Position numbers and translations under genes: made by a program. 64,000 bases of DNA. It comes from Luteimonas sp. 8-5 (GTDB lineage Bacteria > Pseudomonadota > Gammaproteobacteria > Xanthomonadales > Xanthomonadaceae). The notes beneath the pieces are model-generated. The model was not told the DNA's origin and did not search any database. It saw only the letters and a program-made list of their open reading frames with translations. Below are positions 38,980-50,421 of the stretch, one piece after another. How positions within the stretch are numbered: the stretch's first letter is position 1; each line of letters opens with the position of its first letter. The stretch lies in contig NZ_JARUVM010000001.1 in assembly GCF_029763755.1 (NCBI RefSeq), positions 52,484-116,483 of the forward strand, in the 5' to 3' direction.

Positions 38980-39171
38980 ATGCCCGCCAACCACTATTAC
39001 GCCGCGATCCTGAGCCCCTGCGTGGGCGTCTGCAGCCTCGATGCCGGCGGCCTGTGCACCGGGTGCCGGCGCACCGCCGCCGAGATCGCGGCGTGGAGCA
39101 CCATGGACGACGCGGCGCGGCTGCGGGTGATGGACGCCCTGGATGCGCGCGGCGCCGACGCCGGATCGTGA
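38980..39171 (+). CDS. DUF1289 protein
   Basis: 63 residues with the family motif SPCVGVCSLDAGGLCTGCRRTAAEIAAW, four cysteines that probably bind a metal or cluster. Function is unknown. ATG 38980 is chosen; GTG 38974 is an alternative two codons upstream. The stop overlaps the start of the Nudix gene, forming a three-gene coupled operon with it and the sulfurtransferase. Confidence 0.88.
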   Translation: MPANHYYAAILSPCVGVCSLDAGGLCTGCRRTAAEIAAWSTMDDAARLRVMDALDARGADAGS

Positions 39172-39794
39172 CCCGGCTGCCGCCTGCCCTGCAGGGCCTG
39201 GGCGCGGCCCTGCATCCGTTGCCCGCGATTCCCGCCGGGCCGGCCTGGAACCTGGACGAGGTCGCCGACCTGTTGCCGTCGGGCGCCTCAGTGCCTGCGG
39301 CGGTGCTGGTGGGCCTGATCGCGCGCGACACCGGCGTGCAGGTACTGCTGACGCGACGCAACGATGGCCTGCGCCACCACCCCGGGCAGGTCGCGTTCCC
39401 CGGCGGCCGGGTCGAACCGGATGACGCCGACGCCTGCGCTGCGGCGCTGCGCGAGGCGAACGAGGAAATCGGCATCACCCGCGACGAACTCCTGCCGATC
39501 GGCTGGCTGGATCCGCTGGCAACGGTCACGGGATTCACGGTACTGCCGCTGGTCGCCGCGATCGGCGTCGACTTCCGCCCCCGGCCGGATCCGGGCGAAG
39601 TCGCCGAGGTATTCGAGGTGCCGCTGGATTTCCTGATGGACACCCCCAATCTGCTGATCAAGGAGCTGGAGTGGCGCGGGCGTCGCCGCAGCGTGCTGGA
39701 GTTCGCCGACCACGGCGTGCCTGCGCAGCGGATCTGGGGCGCGACCGCCTCGATCCTGTTCAACCTGCGGCAACGACTGGAGGGAAGGGCATGA
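39168..39794 (+). CDS. Nudix hydrolase, CoA pyrophosphatase type (NudL-like)
   Basis: 208 residues from GTG 39168, overlapping the previous stop (GTGA). The Nudix box is complete, GGRVEPDDADACAAALREANEEIGI, preceded by LTRRNDGLRHHPGQVAFPGG, which is typical of the CoA-cleaving subfamily. It splits CoA or its esters into phosphopantetheine and 3',5'-ADP. The stop overlaps the next start. Confidence 0.92.
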   Translation: MTRLPPALQGLGAALHPLPAIPAGPAWNLDEVADLLPSGASVPAAVLVGLIARDTGVQVLLTRRNDGLRHHPGQVAFPGGRVEPDDADACAAALREANEEIGITRDELLPIGWLDPLATVTGFTVLPLVAAIGVDFRPRPDPGEVAEVFEVPLDFLMDTPNLLIKELEWRGRRRSVLEFADHGVPAQRIWGATASILFNLRQRLEGRA

Positions 39795-40654
39795 CGATTT
39801 GGACAACCCTGGCGCAGGCCGAGGAACTGGCCGCGGCGCTGCGCGACGGATCCGTGGCGCAAGGTGGCCCGGTGATCGTGGATTGCCGGTTTTCCCTCGC
39901 CGATCCCGAAGCCGGCGAACGCGACTACAGGCAAGCGCACATCCCGGGCGCGGTCTACGCGCACCTGGATCGAGACCTGTCCGACCACCGCAAGCGCGGG
40001 CAAGGGCAGGGCAGGCATCCCTGGCCCGACGCGTCCGATTTCGCCGCGCGCCTGGGCGCATGGGGCATCGGGCCGCGGACCCAGGTAGTCGCCTACGACG
40101 ATCTCGACGGCTCGCATGCGGCGCGTTTCTGGTTCCTGCTGCGCGCACTGGGCCATGAGCGGGTCGCGGTGCTCGACGGCGGTATCGCGCGCTGGAGGGC
40201 GCTCGACCTGCCGCTCGACGAGGAGGTGCCGTCGCCGCGCCCGGTGCGTTACGAGGCGTCCTTCGACGACGCACGCCTGCTCGATGCCGGACAGGTGCAG
40301 GCGCGGCTGGATGCGGGCGACGTGTTGCTCGATGCGCGGGGCGCGCCGCGTTTCCGCGGCGAAGTCGAACCGATCGATCGCGTGGCGGGACACGTGCCCG
40401 GCGCGCGCAACCGGCCGTTCCCGGACAATCTCTCAGGCGGGCGTTTCAAGCCCGCAGCGCAGCTGGCCGAGGAGTTCCGCGAGGTCCTGGCGGGCCGCGA
40501 GCCGGCACGCACCATCGCCATGTGCGGCAGCGGCGTCACCGCCTGCCACCTGATCCTGGCGATGGAGCATGCGGGTATGCCCGGTGCGAAGCTGTTCACC
40601 GGCTCGTGGAGCGGATGGATCGAGGATCCGTCGCGGCCTATTTCCCGAGCTTGA
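39791..40654 (+). CDS. Sulfurtransferase with two rhodanese domains (3-mercaptopyruvate sulfurtransferase type)
   Basis: 287 residues. The N-terminal inactive rhodanese domain (VIVDCRFSLADPEAGERDYRQAHIPGAVYAHLDRDLS) is followed by an active C-terminal domain with catalytic Cys in MCGSGVTACHL. The CGSGVTA loop favours 3-mercaptopyruvate over thiosulfate as donor. ATGA overlap with the Nudix gene. Its 3' end overlaps the convergent isomerase gene by 17 bases. Confidence 0.93.
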   Translation: MTIWTTLAQAEELAAALRDGSVAQGGPVIVDCRFSLADPEAGERDYRQAHIPGAVYAHLDRDLSDHRKRGQGQGRHPWPDASDFAARLGAWGIGPRTQVVAYDDLDGSHAARFWFLLRALGHERVAVLDGGIARWRALDLPLDEEVPSPRPVRYEASFDDARLLDAGQVQARLDAGDVLLDARGAPRFRGEVEPIDRVAGHVPGARNRPFPDNLSGGRFKPAAQLAEEFREVLAGREPARTIAMCGSGVTACHLILAMEHAGMPGAKLFTGSWSGWIEDPSRPISRA

Positions 40655-41405
40655 GCATCAGGGCGCGCAGCGCCGATTGCGTGTCGTCGGAATACCAGGC
40701 GTCGATGAAGCGATCGAGTTCGATGCGCTCGGGCTCCAGCGCAGCGACGAGGTCGGCGCGGGCGATGCGGCGGGTCTCCAGCATGGGTTGCCGGGGCAGG
40801 GCGAGCAGCTGTTCCAGCCAGACGCGGGCGCGGGTGGCGACGCTGTCGATGTCCACCAGTTCGTCGACCAGGCCCATCGCCAGCGCGGCATCGGCCTGTA
40901 CCAGCTCGCCGGCGATCAGCAGGCGTTCGGCGCGATAGGGGCCGACCACGCGCCGCATCAGGTGCTGGATGCCTTCCGGCGCGACCAGCCCGACCTGGGT
41001 TTCGTTCAAGCCGATCGCATACGGGCCGCTGGCCATCACCCGGTAGTCGCAGCACAGCGCCAGCACGCAACCGCCCGCGGGCGCGTGGCCGGCAAGCGCG
41101 GCGACCACCGGCACGGATGCCTGCGCGATCGCGCGCGCGGCCAGGAAGAACGCTTCCCAGGCCGCCCGCAGCGCGCCGCGGTCGGCGCCCAGCGAGACGA
41201 GGTAGGGCACGTCCAGGCCGGCGGAAAATACCTTGGGACCACCGGAAAGCACCAGGCCTGCGACCCCGGAGCCGGGCGCGGAGGCCGCGGCGACGGCCGC
41301 CGCGAGTTCGCCGCTCAGCGCGGGATCGAGCGCATTGACCGGTGGCCGCGCGAGGCGCAGTTCGCGGATCGGGCCGTGGTCGATGGTTTCGACGAGCTTG
41401 GGCAT
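40638..41405 (-). CDS. Crotonase-fold protein resembling delta3,delta2-enoyl-CoA isomerase
   Basis: 255 residues. The oxyanion-hole segment reads AGHAPAGGCVLALCCDYRVMASGPYAIGLNETQVGLVAPEG. The first glutamate of hydratases is replaced by Val, while the second (in NETQVGL) is kept. This pattern, with PAGGC and GLNETQ, is like mitochondrial-type dodecenoyl-CoA isomerases, so I favour an isomerase of unsaturated fatty acyl-CoA breakdown rather than a hydratase. ATG 41405; longer in-frame starts exist but add non-family sequence. Confidence 0.85.
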   Translation of the reverse strand: MPKLVETIDHGPIRELRLARPPVNALDPALSGELAAAVAAASAPGSGVAGLVLSGGPKVFSAGLDVPYLVSLGADRGALRAAWEAFFLAARAIAQASVPVVAALAGHAPAGGCVLALCCDYRVMASGPYAIGLNETQVGLVAPEGIQHLMRRVVGPYRAERLLIAGELVQADAALAMGLVDELVDIDSVATRARVWLEQLLALPRQPMLETRRIARADLVAALEPERIELDRFIDAWYSDDTQSALRALMLKLGK

Positions 41406-41442
41406 GGCGGGCCGGACCTGGATTTCCGTGGGGTTTACAATT

Positions 41443-41883
41443 ATGCGCATGAACCGCCTTGTCCTGCTCCTGCTCCTGATGGCAGCCGCCCTGCCGGCGG
41501 TCGCTTCGGAAGCGTGCATGCCCGTCGCCAGCGACGGCTGGATCCGCAAGCCGCCGGCGAACCTGCCGGTCATGGCCGGCTACGCGACGCTGGAGAATCC
41601 CTGCGATACGGCGGTCACGATCGTCGCGGCAAGCACCGACGCCTTCGCCGACACCAGCATCCACGTGACCAGGATCGAGGACGGCGTCAGCCGCATGCGC
41701 GTCACGCCGGCACTGGAATTGCCCGCGGGCGCGACGGTCGGCATGGAGCCCGGCGGCCTGCACCTGATGCTGGTGAATCCGAAAGCGCCCTTGCAACTGG
41801 GCGACAAGGTGTCGATCGCGTTCGCGCTGGAGGACGGACGCACGCTGACGGGCGAATTCGAGTTGCGTTCGACTGCGCCCTGA
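41443..41883 (+). CDS. PCuAC-type periplasmic copper chaperone
   Basis: 146 residues. A signal peptide (NRLVLLLLLMAAALPAVA) precedes a small beta fold. WIRKPPANLPVMAGYATLENP and MEPGGLHLMLVNPKAPLQLGD match PCuAC, whose Met/His ligands carry Cu(I) for cytochrome oxidase assembly. The usual early His of the motif is less clear here. ATG 41443 or 41449. No other copper genes lie nearby. Confidence 0.85.
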   Translation: MRMNRLVLLLLLMAAALPAVASEACMPVASDGWIRKPPANLPVMAGYATLENPCDTAVTIVAASTDAFADTSIHVTRIEDGVSRMRVTPALELPAGATVGMEPGGLHLMLVNPKAPLQLGDKVSIAFALEDGRTLTGEFELRSTAP

Positions 41884-41901
41884 CGGCGCCGACGACGGTC
41901 C

Positions 41902-42305
41902 TCAGCCGGATGCGACTTCCCGCACCGCTTCGGGCAACGGGACCGGCTTGCCGCTGGCCCGGTCGATCCAGACCATCACCACGTGGCCGTCGGCATGCAG
42001 CACCTTGTCGTCGGCCGACACCACGCGGTGGCCGATGGTCACGCTCGTATTGCCCACGCGCTCGGCGAACAGTTCGACCACGATTTCCGACGGATACGGG
42101 ATCGGCGCCTTGTAGTTGATCTGCACTGCCGCCAGCAATGGCGCGATCGCGTCGGTCACCCACGGCTTGTCCAGTCCCATGAACCAGCGGATGCGTGCTT
42201 CCTCGAGGTAGGTGAGGAAGTTGGAATTGTTGACGTGGTCGAACGCGTCCAGGTCGCGCCAGCGCGGCGTGACCGGGTGGCGGTAGAGCACGGGAACCGG
42301 GTCGT

Positions 42306-42309
<4 letters not shown>
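41902..42309 (-). CDS. Acyl-CoA thioesterase, 4HBT hot-dog family
   Basis: 135 residues. The hot-dog signature [28 protein letters not shown] contains the Asp and Asn of 4-hydroxybenzoyl-CoA-type thioesterases, followed by [19 protein letters not shown]. It resembles the YbgC/FadM branch. The uvrA stop lies downstream of nothing else here: the gene's ATG overlaps the uvrA stop by four bases, so it is probably read with uvrA. Confidence 0.9.
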
Positions 42310-45185
<2,876 letters not shown>

Positions 45186-45496
45186 GGGGGAACTGGCCTC
45201 GGGCTGCGGGTGGGGGTGGGCGCCGGCGGGACCGGAAGCCAACAAGGGAGCGTAACGAGCCTCCGATCTGGGGGCAAACCGGGGTGTCCTCCAGTGTGCC
45301 CCGGGGCCGTCGCAGACCCTGCGACGGGCACGATTCATGTAGGGCCGGCCTCCCTGGGCCCGGGTAGGGGGGGCAGTTGACCGTAACCGCCTGAAACCCC
45401 TACAATTCCGCTTCTGTCCGGCCTCGATGCCGCGGCAGCAAAGAAGAACTACAGAAGATCCATGGCCCGACGGGCCCGAAATCAGGAAACGCAATC
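45186..45496 (+). other. Intergenic region between divergent uvrA and rplU
   Basis: 311 bases. The uvrA-side two thirds is GC-rich and holds no ORF or clear motif that I can support. The right end carries the rplU promoter at 45377 and an approximately 85-base leader with a GGCCCGACGGGCC hairpin (near 45467), which could be a ribosomal-protein autoregulation site. Confidence 0.6.
45377..45406 (+). promoter_or_regulatory. Promoter of the rplU-rpmA operon
   Basis: TTGACC at 45377-45382 and TACAAT at 45401-45406 with an 18-base spacer, a near-consensus sigma-70 promoter. Transcription would start near 45413, giving a leader of about 85 bases. Confidence 0.8.
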
Positions 45497-45823
45497 ATGT
45501 ACGCAGTACTGGTCACCGGCGGTAAGCAATACCGCGTGATGGAAGGCGAGACGCTCCGCGTCGAGCTGCTCGGCGAGCACGAGGCCGGCAAGGAGATCAC
45601 GTTCGACAACGTGCTCATGCTCGGCGACAGCGACGGCATCAAGGTCGGCGACGCGCTCAAGGGCGCCAGCGTCACCGCCAAGGTCGTCGGCCACGGCCGC
45701 GCCGACAAGGTCCGCATCGTCAAGTTCCGCCGCCGCAAGCACCATCGCAAGCAGATGGGCCACCGGCAGCATTACACCGAAATCCAGATCACCGGGATCT
45801 CCGGATCCGGTTCGAAGAAGTAA
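45497..45823 (+). CDS. rplU: Ribosomal protein L21
   Basis: 108 residues. [25 protein letters not shown] at the start and [26 protein letters not shown] near the end are the conserved rRNA-binding parts of bL21. Large-subunit protein, first gene of rplU-rpmA. ATG preceded by CAGGAAACGC. Confidence 0.98.
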   Translation: MYAVLVTGGKQYRVMEGETLRVELLGEHEAGKEITFDNVLMLGDSDGIKVGDALKGASVTAKVVGHGRADKVRIVKFRRRKHHRKQMGHRQHYTEIQITGISGSGSKK

Positions 45824-45835
45824 GGAGAAGCAGCC

Positions 45836-46096
45836 ATGGCACATAAAAAGGGCGTAGGTTCCTCGCGCAACGGCCGCGACTCCAACCCGAAGTACCTCGG
45901 CGTGAAGATGTACGGCGGCCAGGCCATCGAGGCCGGCAACATCATCGTTCGCCAGCGCGGCACCCAGTTCCACCCGGGTCCGGGCGTCGGCCTCGGCCGC
46001 GACCACACCCTGTTCGCGCTGGTCGACGGCACCGTCGACTTCTCGATCAAGGGTGCGAAGAAGCGCCGCACCGTGAGCGTCGTGCCTGCCGCCTGA
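45836..46096 (+). CDS. rpmA: Ribosomal protein L27
   Basis: 86 residues. [29 protein letters not shown] is the N-terminal tail that reaches the peptidyl-transferase centre. It lies 12 bases after rplU with AAGGAG before the start. A terminator follows. Confidence 0.98.
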   Translation: MAHKKGVGSSRNGRDSNPKYLGVKMYGGQAIEAGNIIVRQRGTQFHPGPGVGLGRDHTLFALVDGTVDFSIKGAKKRRTVSVVPAA

Positions 46097-46121
46097 TGGT
46101 GGTGGCCACTGCGCCGTGAGG

Positions 46122-46148
46122 AGCCCCGCTTCGGCGGGGTTTCTTGTT
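46122..46148 (+). terminator. Terminator after rpmA
   Basis: AGCCCCGC, TTC, GGCGGGGT and a T-rich tail. It ends the rplU-rpmA transcript before the repeat region in front of obgE. Confidence 0.85.
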
Positions 46149-46159
46149 TGTGAAGCCGG

Positions 46160-47333
<1,174 letters not shown>

Positions 47334-47341
47334 CAGGCAAC

Positions 47342-47368
47342 AAAAAACCCGGCCTGTGCCGGGTTTTT
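47342..47368. terminator. Bidirectional terminator between obgE and rpsT
   Basis: AAAAAACCCGGC, CTGT, GCCGGGTTTTT. Both flanks are A/T runs, so it can end the converging obgE and rpsT transcripts. Confidence 0.93.
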
Positions 47369-47404
47369 CGCGTGCGGCGCGTGCCTGGTTGCCCAGGCGG
47401 CTGC

Positions 47405-47674
47405 TTACGCGGCCTGCAGCGCCTTGATGCGCGCGGTCAGGCGGCTCTTGTGGCGGGCGGCCTTGTTGCGGTGGATCAGGCCACGCGCGCTGAAGCGGTC
47501 GAGGATCGGCTGGGCGACGTCGAACGCGGCCTTGGCGCCGGCGGCGTCGTTGGCGTCGATCGCCTTGAGCACCTTCTTGACGGCGGTGCGCAGCATCGAA
47601 CGCTGGGCGGCGTTGCGGGCATTGCGCACGACGGCCTGCTTGGCGCGCTTCTTGGACGACTTGATGTTGGCCAC
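47405..47674 (-). CDS. rpsT: Ribosomal protein S20
   Basis: 89 residues, almost all helical and basic ([30 protein letters not shown]). The start codon is GTG at 47674. A non-ATG start is also typical of E. coli rpsT, where it is part of translational autoregulation. Divergent from murJ. Confidence 0.97.
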   Translation of the reverse strand: MANIKSSKKRAKQAVVRNARNAAQRSMLRTAVKKVLKAIDANDAAGAKAAFDVAQPILDRFSARGLIHRNKAARHKSRLTARIKALQAA

Positions 47675-47766
47675 TGGGAATCCTGGAAACTTGGTGTGTT
47701 GAAGGGTGTTGGGGTCTGGGCGGCCACGGGTTTCGGCCCGGGCAGACAGGAAAGTATGGGCGATTC

Positions 47767-49410
47767 ATGGACTTGCGTCAAGATATGAGCATGGATCGCA
47801 AGCCAGGCCTGTTGCGCTCGACCGCAGTGTTCAGCTCGGTCACCTTCCTGTCCCGGATCACCGGCCTGGTCCGGGACCAGGTCTATGCGGCCGTGTTCGG
47901 GGCCAGCCCGGCCATGGACGCCTTCGTGGTCGCCTTCCGGATCCCGAATTTCATGCGCCGGCTCTCGGCCGAAGGCTCGTTCTCGATGGCCTTCGTCCCG
48001 GTCCTGGCCGAATACAAGGCCCGCGGCGACCACGCCGCGGTCAAGGCCCTGGTCGACCGGGTCGCCGGCACGCTGCTGGCGGCGCTGATGGTGGTCACCG
48101 GGCTGGCGGTGCTGGCCGCGCCCTGGATCATGCCCCTGTTCGCCCCGGGATTCGGGGCCGGCACGCCGCAGGGCGACCTCGCCGCGACCATGTTGCGGAT
48201 CACCTTCCCGTACGCGCTGTTCATTTCGCTGGCGGCGCTGGCCGGCGGCATCCTGAACACCTGGGGCCGGTTCGCCGTGCCCGCGCTCAGCCCGGTGCTG
48301 ATGAACCTGGCGATGATCGCCGCCGCGCTGGCGCTGGCGCCGTTCATGGACGAGCCGGTGATGGCCCTGGCCTGGGGCGTGCTGGCTGCCGGCGTGCTGC
48401 AGCTGGCGGTGCAATTGCCGTCGCTGGCCAGGCTCGGGTTGCTGCCGCGCCCACGCCCGGGATTCGCCGACCCCGGCGTGCGCAGGATCATGAAGCTCAT
48501 GGTGCCGACCCTGTTCGGCGCCTCGGTCACCCAGGTGAACCTGCTGCTCAACACCATCGTCGCTTCGTTCCTGATCGGCGGCAGCGTGACCTGGCTGTAC
48601 TACTCGGACCGGTTGCTGGAATTCCCGCTGGGGATGTTCGGCGTCGCGGTGGGCACCGTGATCCTGCCGCACCTGTCGGGACGCCACGCCTCGACCGATC
48701 CGGACGGCTTTTCGAGGGCGCTCGACTGGGGTTTCCGGCTGTGCCTGCTGATCGGCATCCCCGCCGCACTGGGCCTGATCCTGTGCGCCGAGCCGCTGGT
48801 CGCGGCGCTGTTCCAGCATGGCGCCTTCGTCGCCAGCGACACCGCCATGACCCGGCTGAGCCTCGTCGCCCAGGCCACCGCGGTGCCCGCGTTCCTGCTG
48901 GTGAAGGTGCTGGCGCCGGCGTTCTACTCGCGCCAGGACACGCGCACGCCGGTAAAGGCCGCCCTTGTGGCGGTGATCGGCAACCTGCTGTTCACGGTGC
49001 TGCTGATGTCGGCACTGCTGCTGTTCACCGATGCGGGCCAGGCGGCGATGGCCGCCACCGATGGCGACATGCTCGAGGCGCTGGGCCGCGTGCCCGGCGC
49101 GCACGCCTGCCTGGCGCTCGCTATCGGCCTGGCCGGATGGCTCAACGCGCTGCAGCTGTGGTGGTACCTGCGGCGCGCGGCGGTGTACACGGTGCAGCCC
49201 GGGTGGGGACGCTTCCTGCGCCAGCTGCTGGTCGCCACGGCGGCCATGGGCGCGGTGGTCGTCGCGATGCTCGGGCTGTGGCAGGACTGGACGACGTGGC
49301 CCTGGTGGGAACGGTTGTGGCGGCTGCTGGTGGTCGTGGGAGCGGGCGCGGCGGCCTATGCGTCGCTATTGTGGATCCAGGGCATTCGCCTGCGTGACCT
49401 GCGCCATTGA
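47767..49410 (+). CDS. murJ: MurJ, lipid II flippase
   Basis: Up to 547 residues from ATG 47767; ATG 47785 or 47791 would also fit. Fourteen hydrophobic segments of the MviN/MurJ family, with LLRSTAVFSSVTFLSRITGLVRDQVYA at the start and FRIPNFMRRLSAEGSFSMAFVPVL after it. MurJ moves lipid II across the inner membrane for peptidoglycan synthesis. Standing between rpsT and ribF is a common gammaproteobacterial order. Confidence 0.95.
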   Translation: MDLRQDMSMDRKPGLLRSTAVFSSVTFLSRITGLVRDQVYAAVFGASPAMDAFVVAFRIPNFMRRLSAEGSFSMAFVPVLAEYKARGDHAAVKALVDRVAGTLLAALMVVTGLAVLAAPWIMPLFAPGFGAGTPQGDLAATMLRITFPYALFISLAALAGGILNTWGRFAVPALSPVLMNLAMIAAALALAPFMDEPVMALAWGVLAAGVLQLAVQLPSLARLGLLPRPRPGFADPGVRRIMKLMVPTLFGASVTQVNLLLNTIVASFLIGGSVTWLYYSDRLLEFPLGMFGVAVGTVILPHLSGRHASTDPDGFSRALDWGFRLCLLIGIPAALGLILCAEPLVAALFQHGAFVASDTAMTRLSLVAQATAVPAFLLVKVLAPAFYSRQDTRTPVKAALVAVIGNLLFTVLLMSALLLFTDAGQAAMAATDGDMLEALGRVPGAHACLALAIGLAGWLNALQLWWYLRRAAVYTVQPGWGRFLRQLLVATAAMGAVVVAMLGLWQDWTTWPWWERLWRLLVVVGAGAAAYASLLWIQGIRLRDLRH

Positions 49411-49445
49411 GCCGGCATTGAGCGCGGGCCGGCGCAGCGCGCCGC

Positions 49446-49451
49446 TATACT
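49446..49451 (+). promoter_or_regulatory. Candidate -10 box of the ribF-ileS-lspA operon
   Basis: TATACT within CCGCTATACTTCAGGC, 10 bases before the ribF ATG. The same GCTATACTTCAGG context is seen at the gcvP promoter. No clear -35 is recognised, and the leader would be nearly absent. Confidence 0.4.
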
Positions 49452-49461
49452 TCAGGCATCC

Positions 49462-50421
49462 ATGAACCGCCTGTTCCGCGACTTCCAAGGCGGGCCGACG
49501 TGCCCGCAGGGCAGCGTGGCCTGCATCGGTGCCTTCGATGGCCTGCACCTGGGCCACCAGGCGCTGCTGCGCCACGCCGCCGCGCGCGCCCGCGCGCTGG
49601 GCGTGCCGATGACCGCGCTGAGCTTCGAGCCGCTGCCGCGCGAGTTCTTTGCCAGGCCGGTACCGCCGCGCTTGCTGCTGCCGCGTGCCCGCGTGCTCGG
49701 GCTGTGGGAACTGGGTGCCGACGTGGTCGGCCTGCTGCGCTTCAACGCGCGCATGGCGGCGACGAGCGCGGAAAGTTTCGTCCACGACCTGCTGGTCGAA
49801 CGCCTGCGCGTGCGCGAGGTCTGGGTCGGCCCGGGATTCCGTTTCGGCCGCCAGCGCGGCGGCGACCTGGTGACGCTGCAGCGGCAGGGCAGGCAGCACG
49901 GATTCGAGGCGGGCGAGATCGAGCCGGTCCTGCTCGACGGCGAGCGCGTTTCCAGCACGCGCATCCGCGCGGCGCTGCGCGACGGCGACTTCGCCACCGC
50001 CACGCGCCTGCTCGGGCGCCCGTATGCGATCGGCGGACACGTCGTGCGCGGCGCGCAGCTCGGGCGCAGCCTCGGCTTCCCCACCGCGAACCTGCGTTTC
50101 GGCGGCAAGGTGCCCGCGCTGTCCGGCGTGTTCGCCACGCGCGTGCATGGCGTCGGCCCGGAGCCGTGGCCGTCGGTGTCGAGCTTCGGCACCCGGCCGA
50201 CGGTGCAGGGCAGCAACGAACCGCTGCTCGAAGCGCACCTGTTCGACTTCGAGGGCGACCTGTACGGGCGCCGCATCGAAGTCGAGTTCGTCGCGCGCCT
50301 GCGCGATGAACTGAAGTTCGACGACCTGCCGGCCCTGGTCGCGCAGATGCACCTCGACGCGCGCCAGGCGCGCGACATCCTCCGCAACGATACCGCTACA
50401 AGGACAAGGGCCTACGCGTGA
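49462..50421 (+). CDS. ribF: Bifunctional riboflavin kinase/FAD synthetase
   Basis: 319 residues. The N-terminal adenylyltransferase has [14 protein letters not shown] (a HxGH-type nucleotide site); the C-terminal flavokinase has [14 protein letters not shown] and the GTRPTV strand. It converts riboflavin to FMN and FAD. The stop overlaps the ileS start (GTGA). Confidence 0.96.
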   Translation: MNRLFRDFQGGPTCPQGSVACIGAFDGLHLGHQALLRHAAARARALGVPMTALSFEPLPREFFARPVPPRLLLPRARVLGLWELGADVVGLLRFNARMAATSAESFVHDLLVERLRVREVWVGPGFRFGRQRGGDLVTLQRQGRQHGFEAGEIEPVLLDGERVSSTRIRAALRDGDFATATRLLGRPYAIGGHVVRGAQLGRSLGFPTANLRFGGKVPALSGVFATRVHGVGPEPWPSVSSFGTRPTVQGSNEPLLEAHLFDFEGDLYGRRIEVEFVARLRDELKFDDLPALVAQMHLDARQARDILRNDTATRTRAYA

